DNA of 64,000 bases from Mycobacterium sp. Marseille-P9652 (GTDB lineage Bacteria > Actinomycetota > Actinomycetes > Mycobacteriales > Mycobacteriaceae), in the NCBI RefSeq assembly GCF_902652685.1, contig NZ_CACRUY010000004.1, positions 62,001 to 126,000 on the forward strand. Reading direction: 5' to 3'. Each line of letters begins with the position of its first letter. The first letter of the stretch is position 1. The notes beneath the pieces were generated by a model that saw only the letters and a list, made by a program, of their open reading frames with translations, made no database searches and was not told the origin of the DNA. Below, piece by piece: positions 20,203 to 28,401 of this stretch. The position numbers and the translations under genes are program-made.

Positions 20203-20380
20203 CCGACCACCCTGCAGGGCTGTGACCTTGGCACACCAGTCCCAAACAGGCGTTTTGTGGATAGAGACGGGAGTGTGCACAAATGGGCCGCGCAGGGGCG
20301 AGCCAGCCAACGAGGGGGAAAGTCCCGCAACACCCGAGCCGGCCGGCCGGGCCGGCTGCGATGGTGGATTACTTACCCGA

Positions 20381-20477
20381 GAAAAGGGACGACCCCCGCC
20401 AGGGGGGGAGGAGGCGAGGGTCGTCGTGTATCAGCCCCGGGGGGTCGGGCTGATACACCCTCGGCTCAGGCCGAGTA
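20381..20477 (-). ncRNA. 6C small RNA (B11)
   Basis: Two hairpins, each with six or more C in the loop when read on the minus strand. The first is a perfect 12-bp stem (20426-20437 with 20447-20458) with loop GACCCCCCG. The second is an 8-bp stem (20388-20395 with 20418-20425) with a C7 run in the loop, ending in CTTTTC as a terminator. A TATAGT -10 box precedes it, giving ~97 nt. This is the 6C RNA of actinobacteria, in the same Rv3660c-Rv3661 interval and orientation as B11, which pairs with mRNAs through its C-rich loops. Confidence 0.92.
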
Positions 20478-20483
20478 ATGCTT

Positions 20484-20489
20484 ACTATA
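20484..20489 (-). promoter_or_regulatory. -10 box of the 6C RNA
   Basis: TATAGT on the minus strand, about 7 nt before the inferred RNA start. A weak -35 (TTGCGT at 20514-20509) has a 19-nt spacer. Confidence 0.6.
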
Positions 20490-20630
20490 CACATGACAGT
20501 CCGCATTAACGCAAGTAGCTTTCGATCCCAAAATGTCGTTGAGCCGCGAAAACACTGCCGAGGGCAATGATTGCACTCGGTTGAGCCGGAGTTTCGGGGG
20601 CGAGGTCGCGGTCCCGGCGCTCCGCCGACC

Positions 20631-20636
20631 TATGCT
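20631..20636 (+). promoter_or_regulatory. -10 box of the HAD phosphatase gene (leaderless)
   Basis: TATGCT, 6 nt before GTG 20643. It rules out the longer frame beginning at 20571. Confidence 0.6.
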
Positions 20637-20642
20637 GGGTTG

Positions 20643-21500
20643 GTGACCGTCTCCGATCCGGCCGCGCACCAGCAAACCCCATTAGACACAGGTGCAACAA
20701 GCGCGCCCGGCGCGCGCACCGCCGCCTTCTTCGACCTCGACAAAACGATCATCGCGAAGTCGAGCACGCTGGCGTTCAGCAAACCCTTCTTCGATCAGGG
20801 GCTGCTCAATCGCCGCGCCGTCCTCAAGTCGAGCTACGCCCAGTTCATCTTTCTTCTCTCCGGCGCCGATCATGACCAGATGGACCGGATGCGCACCCAC
20901 ATGACGAACATGTGCACCGGCTGGGACGTCGAGCAGGTGAAGTCGATCGTCAACGAGACGCTGCACGACATCGTGACCCCGCTGGTGTTCGCCGAAGCCG
21001 CCGACCTGATCGCCGCCCACAAGCTGTACGGCCGCGACGTCGTCGTGGTCTCGGCGTCGGGCGAGGAAATCGTGGCCCCGATCGCCCGGGCCCTGGGCGC
21101 GACGCACGCGATGGCGACCCGGATGGTCGTCGAGGACGGCAAGTACACCGGCGAGGTCGCGTTCTACTGCTACGGCGAGGGCAAGGTTCAGGCGATCCGC
21201 GAGCTCGCGGCCCGCGAGGGCTACCCGCTTGAGCAGTGTTACGCGTACTCCGATTCGATCACCGACCTGCCGATGCTCGAGGCCGTCGGCCACCCCAGCG
21301 TGGTGAACCCCGATCGCGGGTTGCGCAAGGAGGCGGTCGAGCGCGGCTGGCCGGTGCTGACGTTCTCGCGGCCCGTCTCCCTGCGTGACCGGATCCCGGC
21401 CCCGTCGGGCGCCGCGATCGCGACCACCGCCGCCGTCGGCGTCAGCGCGCTGGCCGCCGGCGCGATCACCTACTCGCTCCTGCGCCGCTTCGCGTTCTGA
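20643..21500 (+). CDS. HAD-superfamily IB hydrolase (SerB-like phosphatase), Rv3661-like
   Basis: 285 residues. Motif I is FFDLDKT (nucleophile Asp plus acid Asp), motif II is VVVSASGEE, and motif IV is AYSDSITDLPML. A helical cap follows motif I. The C-terminus has a hydrophobic helix (AAIATTAAVGVSALAAGAITYSL is its region, ~255-278) and ends in Arg-rich residues, so it may be membrane-associated. It resembles phosphoserine phosphatases and CicA/HAD-IB proteins; the substrate is unknown. Confidence 0.92.
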   Translation: MTVSDPAAHQQTPLDTGATSAPGARTAAFFDLDKTIIAKSSTLAFSKPFFDQGLLNRRAVLKSSYAQFIFLLSGADHDQMDRMRTHMTNMCTGWDVEQVKSIVNETLHDIVTPLVFAEAADLIAAHKLYGRDVVVVSASGEEIVAPIARALGATHAMATRMVVEDGKYTGEVAFYCYGEGKVQAIRELAAREGYPLEQCYAYSDSITDLPMLEAVGHPSVVNPDRGLRKEAVERGWPVLTFSRPVSLRDRIPAPSGAAIATTAAVGVSALAAGAITYSLLRRFAF

Positions 21501-21599
21501 TCCGGGCCCCTCGCGGCCCAGCAAACGCCACTCCTACACACCCAGATGCGCTTCGCAATTGGGCCTTGCTGCGCTACCACTCGAGGAGTACAAAGGAAA

Positions 21600-21900
21600 C
21601 CACGGAAGCCCGGCTAGGCCAAGGTCGATCCGGAAGAGAAGGGTCGTTCTCCCGATCCGGGCACCCAGCACGGTTCCCGGCACCCACGCGGAGTCATAGC
21701 CGCGATAATGGCAGAAGTGTTGCGGGCCTGCGTAATTGCGAAAAGTGAAAGGCGTCGACGGCCCTTTGGGTGGGGTTGCAGCCGGCAGCTTCGCAAGATC
21801 GCCGAGGCCAACCCACGCAGCCCCGAAATGCACGCATGGTAACCGGGTTCCGTGTTAGCGGGCGGCGGACCGAATACTTCGGGACGCCGCCCGCTTTACC
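21600..21900 (+). ncRNA. Ms1 / MTS2823 6S-like RNA
   Basis: The interval between the Rv3661 and Rv3662c orthologues holds a long structured RNA. CACGGAAGCCCGG at 21601-21613 pairs with CCGGGTTCCGTG at 21843-21854 (one bulge), closing a ~255-nt structure, and a strong terminator follows. A TTGCTG -35 and TACAAA -10 with a 17-nt spacer lie just upstream (21566-21594). The ~300-nt size, place and strand match Ms1/MTS2823, which binds RNA polymerase core and accumulates in stationary phase. The exact 5' end is inferred. Confidence 0.85.
21857..21900 (+). terminator. Terminator of the Ms1 RNA
   Basis: An 11-bp perfect GC-rich stem (AGCGGGCGGCG / CGCCGCCCGCT) with a 17-nt loop, followed by TTTACC on the plus strand. 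Confidence 0.8.
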
Positions 21901-21930
21901 TTGTGAAGCACTTCAACTTTCGGCCTCCGG

Positions 21931-22689
21931 CTAACGATTCGCCATGGCGTCGGCGATCGACAACGCCTCCTGCGCGCCCGCCCGCATGGCCCGGCAACAC
22001 AGCACCAGCCACGCCGTCACCCCGTCGGGCGAACCGGTGGCGAACCCCACGGCCGCATCGCGATACTCCGCCGGCTGCCGCATCCAACTGACCTCCGGGA
22101 TACCCAACCCGTGGGGATCGAGGCCGCCGGCGATCGTCACCAGCCGCGACACCGCGCGGGCCACCACGCCGTCCGCCGCGCCGAATGGTTTCAGCGTCAG
22201 CAACTCTCCGTGGGCGACGGCGGCGACGACGGGCGCCGACGCTGCCGTGCGGCCGGTCACGAGGCCGGCCAGCAACTCCAGCCGCGGGCCCACCTCGGGG
22301 TCGGTGCGCGGGCGCCCCAGCCGGTCCGGCTCCACGAGGTCGGCGGCGGCCAGCATGTGCAACCGGGCCAGCGCCTGCAGCGGCGCGCGCTGCCAGACGC
22401 CGACGACGGGCCCGCCACCGCCCTCCAGCGCCTGGGCCACCCGCAGCGACCCGGCGAACACCGGGTCGCTGACCTGGCCGGCCTCCGTCACATCGTCCAT
22501 TCGCACGGGACCGCCGTCGAGCACCGAGGACGCACGCGCCGCGCGCAGCGCCGCCTCGGCCGCGGTGACCGGCCACCCGCGCAGGTTGGCCCGATGGCGA
22601 TGGGCCTGGCCCAACGCCTCGCGGGCGCGGTCGCTGGCCTCGGCCACGCCCGGGAGGTCCATCAGCGCAGCAAGCGGGTCAGCCGTCAC
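21931..22689 (-). CDS. Rv3662c-like protein with degenerate Fic-type fold
   Basis: 252 residues, GTG start, soluble and Ala-rich. The stretch HGELLTLKPFGAADGVVARA aligns by pattern with the Fic motif HxFxxxNGRxxR, but the catalytic His and the NGR triad are not conserved, so AMPylation is unlikely. It lies 10 bp past dppD on the same strand and probably shares its transcript. Function unknown; the Fic link is by eye only. Confidence 0.8.
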   Translation of the reverse strand: MTADPLAALMDLPGVAEASDRAREALGQAHRHRANLRGWPVTAAEAALRAARASSVLDGGPVRMDDVTEAGQVSDPVFAGSLRVAQALEGGGGPVVGVWQRAPLQALARLHMLAAADLVEPDRLGRPRTDPEVGPRLELLAGLVTGRTAASAPVVAAVAHGELLTLKPFGAADGVVARAVSRLVTIAGGLDPHGLGIPEVSWMRQPAEYRDAAVGFATGSPDGVTAWLVLCCRAMRAGAQEALSIADAMANR

Positions 22690-22699
22690 AGCTTGAAAC

Positions 22700-24304
22700 C
22701 TAGCGGGACGACGATGGTGCCTTCGGAATGGCCTCGAGCAGCCGCCGGGTGCATTCGTGCTGCGGGCGGGTGAACAGCTCCTCGGTGGGCGCCCGCTCCA
22801 CGATCCGCCCCGCTTCCATGACGAGCACCTCGTCGGCGATCTGACGGATCACGGCCAGGTCGTGGCTGATGAACAGGTAGGTCAGGCCCAGCGTGGCCTG
22901 CAGTTCGCCCAGCAGCTCCAGGATCTGTGCCTGCACCAGCACGTCCAGGGCCGAGACGGCCTCGTCGAGGACCAGCACGTCGGGCCGCAACGCCAGCGCC
23001 CGGGCGATCGCCACCCGCTGCCGCTGCCCGCCCGAGAGCTCGCGGGGCAGCCGCCTCGACAGCGACGACGGGAGCGCCACCTGGTCGAGCAGGTCGCGCA
23101 CCGCCTGCTCGCGCTGTGCCCGGTCGCCGATCCGGTGAATCCGCAGCGGCTCCTCGATCGCACGGAACACCGAGTACATCGGATCGAGGCTGCTGTAGGG
23201 GTTCTGGAACACCGGTTGCACGCGCCGGCGGAATTCCAGCACCTGGTCGCGGCGCAACGCGCGATCGATCCGCGTGCCGTCGAAAGCCACTGTGCCTGAG
23301 GTCGGTTCCAGCAGGCCCAGCACCATGCGCGCCAGGGTCGACTTGCCCGAACCCGACCCACCGGCGATCGCCAGCGTGGTCCCCCGGCGCAGTCCGAACG
23401 AGACGGCGTCGACGGCGCGGAAGGTCGTTCGCCGCCACGGCGCTCCCCCGGACCCGGGATAGACCTTCGTCAGCCCGGAGGCGACCAGGATGTCGCCGGC
23501 CGGTGGGTCGTCCCTCCGCGCGCGCGCCCGGGCCGTCAGCGCCGGGGCCGCGGCAACCAGGCGCCGGGTGTACTCGTGCTGCGGGTCGCGCAGGATCCAT
23601 TCCGCCGCACCGGTTTCCACGACGGTCCCGCGGTGCATCACGACCACCGACTCGGCCCGCTCGGCGGCCAGCGCCAGGTCGTGGGTGATGAGCAACAGCG
23701 CGGTGCCCAATTCGTCGGTGAGGCGTTGCAGGTGGTCGAGCACCTGCCGTTGAACGGTGACGTCGAGCGCGGACGTCGGCTCGTCGGCGATCAGCAGCTT
23801 GGGCCGGCCCGCGAGCCCGATGGCGATCAGCGCGCGCTGGCACATGCCGCCGGACAGCTGGTGCGGATACCGGGCGGCCGCCGTCACGGGGTCGGGCATG
23901 CCCGCCTCCGCGAGGAGCTCCACCGCGCGTCGACGCGCCGTGGAACCGTTGGCGCGCAACGCTTCCCGGATCTGGAATCCGACCTTCCAGACCGGGTTGA
24001 GGTTGGCCATCGGGTCCTGGGGCACGTAACCGATGGAGCGGCCTCGGATCGAGCGCAGCAACCGGCGGTCGGCCCCGGCGATGTCGTGCCCGTCGAACAC
24101 GATGCGCCCGGCGGTGATGCGTCCCCCGGGCGGCAGCAGGCCGAGAATCGCGGCGGCCGTGGTGGACTTGCCCGACCCGGACTCGCCCACCACCGCGACC
24201 GTCTGGCCCGGCAGCACGGTCAGGTCCAGGTCGCGCACCGCCGGATCGTCCGCGCCGAACCGCACGTCCAGGCCCTCGACCGACAGCAGCGGCGGGGTGC
24301 TCAT
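22700..24304 (-). CDS. dppD: Oligopeptide/heme ABC transporter ATPase (fused double NBD)
   Basis: 534 residues made of two ABC ATPase domains in one chain, as in Rv3663c. Domain 1: GESGSGKST, LSGGM, ADEPTSALD. Domain 2 (from ~265): GGSGSGKST, LSGGQRQR, LDEAVSALD, ISHDLAV. Each ends with the Opp/Dpp C-terminal extension. It energises import through DppB/DppC of substrates delivered by DppA. The M. tuberculosis system has been linked to dipeptide and heme uptake. ATG 24304 overlaps the dppC stop (ATGA). Confidence 0.95.
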   Translation of the reverse strand: MSTPPLLSVEGLDVRFGADDPAVRDLDLTVLPGQTVAVVGESGSGKSTTAAAILGLLPPGGRITAGRIVFDGHDIAGADRRLLRSIRGRSIGYVPQDPMANLNPVWKVGFQIREALRANGSTARRRAVELLAEAGMPDPVTAAARYPHQLSGGMCQRALIAIGLAGRPKLLIADEPTSALDVTVQRQVLDHLQRLTDELGTALLLITHDLALAAERAESVVVMHRGTVVETGAAEWILRDPQHEYTRRLVAAAPALTARARARRDDPPAGDILVASGLTKVYPGSGGAPWRRTTFRAVDAVSFGLRRGTTLAIAGGSGSGKSTLARMVLGLLEPTSGTVAFDGTRIDRALRRDQVLEFRRRVQPVFQNPYSSLDPMYSVFRAIEEPLRIHRIGDRAQREQAVRDLLDQVALPSSLSRRLPRELSGGQRQRVAIARALALRPDVLVLDEAVSALDVLVQAQILELLGELQATLGLTYLFISHDLAVIRQIADEVLVMEAGRIVERAPTEELFTRPQHECTRRLLEAIPKAPSSSR

Positions 24305-25164
24305 GGCCGCCAGGCCCGCGATGCCGGATCCAGGGCGTCCCGGAGGGCGTCGCCCAGCATCATGAACGACAGCACCGTCAACGCCAGTGCGCCGGCCGGG
24401 TAGAACAGGATCGGCGACCCCGATCTCAGGCGGCTCTGCGCCAGGTTGATGTCGCCGCCCCAGGACACCACCGACGGCGGCAGTCCGACGCCGAGGTAGG
24501 ACAGCGAGGCCTCGGTCACGATGAAGATGCCCAGCGACAGGGTGGCCACCGCGAACACCGGCCCCAGCGCGTTGGGCAGCGCGTGGCGCAGCAGGATCTG
24601 GAAGTCGCTGAGCCCCAGCGCCTTCGCGGCCAGCACGTAGTCGCCGGCACGCGCCTCGAGGACCGCTCCGCGGGCGATCCTGGCCATCTGCGGCCACCCG
24701 AACAACGCGAGGATCGCGATCACCGTCCACACCGTCCGGTGGCGCATGACGCCCATGATCACGATGGCGGCCAGCAACAGCGGCAACCCGAAGAACACGT
24801 CGGTGACCCGCGAGACCACGGCGTCGATCCAGCCGCCGTAGAAGCCCGCGAGCGCCCCCAGCGCCCCGCCCACGAGGAAGACGGCCAGGGTGGCGCCGAG
24901 GCCGACGGTGACGGACGCGCGGGCACCGTAGACGGTGCGCGCGTAGATGTCGTGGCCCTGCAGGTCGGTGCCGAACCAGTGCGCCGACGACGGGGGCAGA
25001 AGGCTCTGATGCGGGTCGGCGTAGGCGGGGTCGATCCCGGTGAACCAGGACGGGCACACCGCGACGACGACGATGACGACGATGAGCGCCGCGGCGACGA
25101 CGAACTTCGGACTCCGGCGCAGCCCGCGCCAGGTGTCGCGCCAAAACCCATGCCGCTCAGCCAT
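24301..25164 (-). CDS. dppC: ABC transporter permease DppC
   Basis: 287 residues with an N-terminal OppC-type helix, five further helices and the coupling-helix motif (EARAGDYVLAAKALGLSDFQILLRH, about 160-184). It starts inside the dppB stop region (8-bp overlap). Confidence 0.95.
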   Translation of the reverse strand: MAERHGFWRDTWRGLRRSPKFVVAAALIVVIVVVAVCPSWFTGIDPAYADPHQSLLPPSSAHWFGTDLQGHDIYARTVYGARASVTVGLGATLAVFLVGGALGALAGFYGGWIDAVVSRVTDVFFGLPLLLAAIVIMGVMRHRTVWTVIAILALFGWPQMARIARGAVLEARAGDYVLAAKALGLSDFQILLRHALPNALGPVFAVATLSLGIFIVTEASLSYLGVGLPPSVVSWGGDINLAQSRLRSGSPILFYPAGALALTVLSFMMLGDALRDALDPASRAWRP

Positions 25165-26083
25165 ATCGGATCCGGGGATCCAGGGCGGCGTAAAGCAGGT
25201 CGACCGCGAGGTTGGTGACCAGGTAGATCAACACCAGCACTGTGACGATGGACACCACCGTCGGCGCCTCCTGCCGGGTGACGGCCTGGTATAGGACGCC
25301 GCCGACGCCGTGAATGTTGAAGATGCCCTCGGTGACGATGGCCCCGCCCATGAGCGCCCCGAGGTCGGCGCCGAGAAAGGTGACCACCGGGATGAGCGAG
25401 TTGCGCAGGATGTGCACCGTCACCACGCGTGGCCGCGAGAGGCCCTTGGCGGTGGCGGTGCGTACGTACTCGGCGTGGGCGTTGGCGGCGACCGCGGACC
25501 GGGTCAACCGCACCACGTACGCGAACGACACCGAGCCCAGCACGATCCCGGGCAAAAGCAACCGCCCGAACGTCGCCCGCTCGCCGACCGTGACCGGCGC
25601 GATCCCCAGGCGGACGCCGAAAACGAACTGGGCCAGAAAGCCCAGCACGAAGATCGGGATCGCGATGATCACCAGGCCGGTGATCAGCACGGTGGCATCG
25701 AAGATGCCGCCGCTGCGCAGGCCGGCAACCACGCCGAAGCCGATTCCCAGCACCGCCTCCACCGTCACCGCGATCAGCGCGAGCCGCAGCGTGACCGGAA
25801 AGGCATGCGCCAGAACCGAACTGACGGGCAACCCGGAGTAGGAGCGGCCGAGGTCGCCGTGGGCGATGCCCGCCAGGTAGCGCAGGTACTGCACCAGGAA
25901 GGGGTCGTCGAGGTGATAGCGGGCGCGCAGCGCGGCGGCCACCGCGGGCGTCAGGGGCTTGTCCCCGGCCATGGCGGCGACCGGATCGCCCGGCAGCAGG
26001 AACACCATGCCGTAGATGAGTAGCGTCGCGCCCAGGAAGACGGGCACCATGATGGCGAGTCGCCGCAGGAAGTACCAGCCCAC
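25157..26083 (-). CDS. dppB: ABC transporter permease DppB
   Basis: 308 residues, the length of Rv3665c. It has six membrane helices with the classic first-helix start (GWYFLRRLAIMVPVFLGAT) and the EAA-type motif (EYVRTATAKGLSRPRV). GTG 26083 lies 1 bp after the dppA stop; the longer upstream frame is a dppA shadow. Confidence 0.95.
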   Translation of the reverse strand: MGWYFLRRLAIMVPVFLGATLLIYGMVFLLPGDPVAAMAGDKPLTPAVAAALRARYHLDDPFLVQYLRYLAGIAHGDLGRSYSGLPVSSVLAHAFPVTLRLALIAVTVEAVLGIGFGVVAGLRSGGIFDATVLITGLVIIAIPIFVLGFLAQFVFGVRLGIAPVTVGERATFGRLLLPGIVLGSVSFAYVVRLTRSAVAANAHAEYVRTATAKGLSRPRVVTVHILRNSLIPVVTFLGADLGALMGGAIVTEGIFNIHGVGGVLYQAVTRQEAPTVVSIVTVLVLIYLVTNLAVDLLYAALDPRIRYG

Positions 26084-26084
26084 G

Positions 26085-27713
26085 TCAGCCCTTGACGATG
26101 TTTTCGTAGTCCGGCAGCCCGTTCCACGTGACCGTGACGCCTTTGACGTCCGCCGCCCAGCCCACCACGCTGATGTTGTCCCACAGCGGGACGACGGGCA
26201 TGTCGCGCAACAGGATTCGCTGGGCGGAGTTGGCCAGGGCGTTGGACTCCTGCATCGTCGGCGCGGCCTCCGCCGCCGCGAGCGCGGCGTCGAAGTCGGG
26301 ATTGCTGTAGCCCACGTCGTTCGAGCCCGCCCCGGTCGCGAACAGGGGAGCGAGGAACTCCAGCAGCGACGGATAGTCACCCTGCCACGCGGCGCGGAAG
26401 GCGGTCGTGATCGTGTGGTTGGTGATCTGGGTGCGGAAGCCCGCAAAGGTCGGCTGGGGCGCGCCGGCAGCGGCGATCCCGAGGGTGTTCTTGATGCTGT
26501 TGGCCACCGCGTCCACCCACTCCTGGTTCCCCGCGTCGGCGTTGTAGGCGATCGTGTACTGGCCGCTCCACGGCGAGAGGGCGTTTGCCTGTGCCCACAG
26601 TTGTTGTGCGCGTTGCGGATCGAAGATCAGCGCCTCGTTGCCGGGCACGTTGGGGTCGAATCCCGGCAGCGACGCCGCGGTGAAGTCACGCGCCGGGCTG
26701 CGGGTGCCCATGAAGATCTGCTTGCAGATCTGTGCGCGGTCCACCGCGGCGGAGAGCGCGAGCCGGCGCAGCCGGCCCTCCTCGCCGCCGAAGTGCGGCA
26801 GCCGCAGCGGCGTGTCGAGGCTGTGCTTCACCGCCACCGGGCCACTGGCGAAGTGGTCGGCCAGGTCACGCTTGTACACGGGCAGTGCGCTCGGCGGGAT
26901 CGTGTCCAGCACATCGAGGTTCCCCGACAGCAGGTCGGCGTAGGCCGTGTCCAGGTTGGCGTAGAACTCGAACCGCAGGCCCTTGTTGTGGGGCATCCGA
27001 TTGCCGTGGTAGTCGGCGTTGGGACGCAGGTCGATCCTGACGTTGTGCTCCCACGCCGGCCCGTCGGGGCCGTCGGCCAACCGGTAGGGGCCGTTGCCGA
27101 TCGGGTTTCGGCCGAACGCCGCCATGTCACGGAACGCCACGTCCGGGAGCGGGTAGAAGGCGCTGTGCCCCAGCCGCAGCACGAAGTCGATGGTTGGCGC
27201 CTTGAGCCGCACGGTGAACTCCAGGTCGTTGACCACCCGCAGGCCGGACATGGTGGTGCGCAACGGCTTTCCGTCACCGCCGACGCCGGCGACGTCGTCG
27301 AAGCCGTCGATCGGGCTGAAGAAGCTCTGCTGCAGTTGGGCGTTGCTGCTCAACGCCCCGTAGTTCCACGCGTCGACGAACGAGTGGGCCGTCACCGGCG
27401 AGCCGTCGGTAAATTTCCAGCCGGGCTTGAGCACGATCCGGTAGTTGACGTTGTCGGCCGTCTCGATGGACTGCGCGACTTCCTTCGAGGGGTTCCCGGC
27501 GGCGTCGTAGGACATCAGGCCCGCGAAGAGGCGGTCGATGATGCGACCGCCGTTGCCGTCGTTGGTGCTGGTTGGGACGAGCGGATAGGGCGGCTCCCCG
27601 CCGTTGACGAGCACCAGGTCGGGGCTGAGGATCCCGCCGCCGCAGCCGGCCAGCGACGCGGCGGCCGCCAGCCAGGCGAGCACCGAGGCCAGCCAGGCCC
27701 GTGTCCGACGCAT
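26085..27713 (-). CDS. dppA: Substrate-binding lipoprotein DppA
   Basis: 542 residues of the SBP_bac_5 family. The signal peptide ends in lipobox LAGC (Cys ~24). The mature protein has typical motifs (IIDRLFAGLMSYD, WKFTDGSPVTAHSFVDAW, NPIGNGPYRL, and NALSPW near 450). It captures the substrate outside the membrane for DppBCD. First gene of the operon; a TAAGGT box lies 8 nt before ATG 27713. Confidence 0.95.
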   Translation of the reverse strand: MRRTRAWLASVLAWLAAAASLAGCGGGILSPDLVLVNGGEPPYPLVPTSTNDGNGGRIIDRLFAGLMSYDAAGNPSKEVAQSIETADNVNYRIVLKPGWKFTDGSPVTAHSFVDAWNYGALSSNAQLQQSFFSPIDGFDDVAGVGGDGKPLRTTMSGLRVVNDLEFTVRLKAPTIDFVLRLGHSAFYPLPDVAFRDMAAFGRNPIGNGPYRLADGPDGPAWEHNVRIDLRPNADYHGNRMPHNKGLRFEFYANLDTAYADLLSGNLDVLDTIPPSALPVYKRDLADHFASGPVAVKHSLDTPLRLPHFGGEEGRLRRLALSAAVDRAQICKQIFMGTRSPARDFTAASLPGFDPNVPGNEALIFDPQRAQQLWAQANALSPWSGQYTIAYNADAGNQEWVDAVANSIKNTLGIAAAGAPQPTFAGFRTQITNHTITTAFRAAWQGDYPSLLEFLAPLFATGAGSNDVGYSNPDFDAALAAAEAAPTMQESNALANSAQRILLRDMPVVPLWDNISVVGWAADVKGVTVTWNGLPDYENIVKG

Positions 27714-27745
27714 GACACCCGACCTTAACGACGGGCGCCCCGGCG

Positions 27746-28288
27746 TCACCCCTGGGTGATCGGATGCACCTGCAGCGCGCAGGCGTCGATCGCGGCCGGC
27801 ACGGTGAACACCTGGGTGGTGTCCGGCGGTGTGACGAGCAGGCCCGTGTACGTGGGGCACGGGTTGCCGGCGCGGTCGGTGGCCAGGCCCTCCACGACGG
27901 CCTGTCCCTGCGACGACAGCGACAGGGTCACGATCGGCGGCGCCTCGACGCCGGCGGGCAAGCCGCCCATGTAGCCGCGGGCCGCGCGCTCGGCGTGGAC
28001 GAGCGGGCCGCCGTCGCCCGAGTCGACTCCGGGGTAGCCGGTGAGCGTGCACGGTTCCGCACCGCCGGCCAGCGCGAAAAGCAGCGTCACCGCGCGGTGC
28101 CCGACGGCCGCCTGCACGGGCGAGGCGCTGACCGTGATCTGGTCGGACCTGCAGGGCGCCGGCTGGTCCGCGCCATCGGGGGGCGCCGCCCACGCGGGTG
28201 CACCCAGCATGACGCTGACGGCGGGGGTTGCGCACGCGGCGACAACGGGGGTGAGCCGGCGGCGGCGCCGCTCTGAGGGTCCGGGCAT
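27746..28288 (-). CDS. Secreted DUF4232-like protein
   Basis: 180 residues. A basic start (SERRRRRLTP) and a hydrophobic segment with AWA/AP cleavage form a Sec signal peptide. The mature domain resembles DUF4232: paired cysteines (APCRSD, EPCTLTG, NPCPTYTG, DACALQV) and HRAVTLLFALAGG and GYPGVDSG strands. ATG 28288 is used; a start at 28321 would place 11 extra residues before the signal. No counterpart sits here in H37Rv. Role unknown. Confidence 0.82.
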   Translation of the reverse strand: MPGPSERRRRRLTPVVAACATPAVSVMLGAPAWAAPPDGADQPAPCRSDQITVSASPVQAAVGHRAVTLLFALAGGAEPCTLTGYPGVDSGDGGPLVHAERAARGYMGGLPAGVEAPPIVTLSLSSQGQAVVEGLATDRAGNPCPTYTGLLVTPPDTTQVFTVPAAIDACALQVHPITQG

Positions 28289-28401
28289 CCAGTGATTATG
28301 CGACACGAGTGCAATTTGCACCCGAAATTGGACGACCGCTTTTCATCTTGCGGCGATAGGCTCACAGACGGTTTCCACGCCTCGACACAGGAGAAAACCC
28401 A

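Noticed and set aside
20381-20477. 6C RNA on the plus strand
   Set aside because: On the plus strand the loops are G-rich; the C-rich loops, -10 box and U-tract all lie on the minus strand.
21931-22689. Active Fic AMPylase
   Set aside because: The catalytic His and NGR residues are missing.
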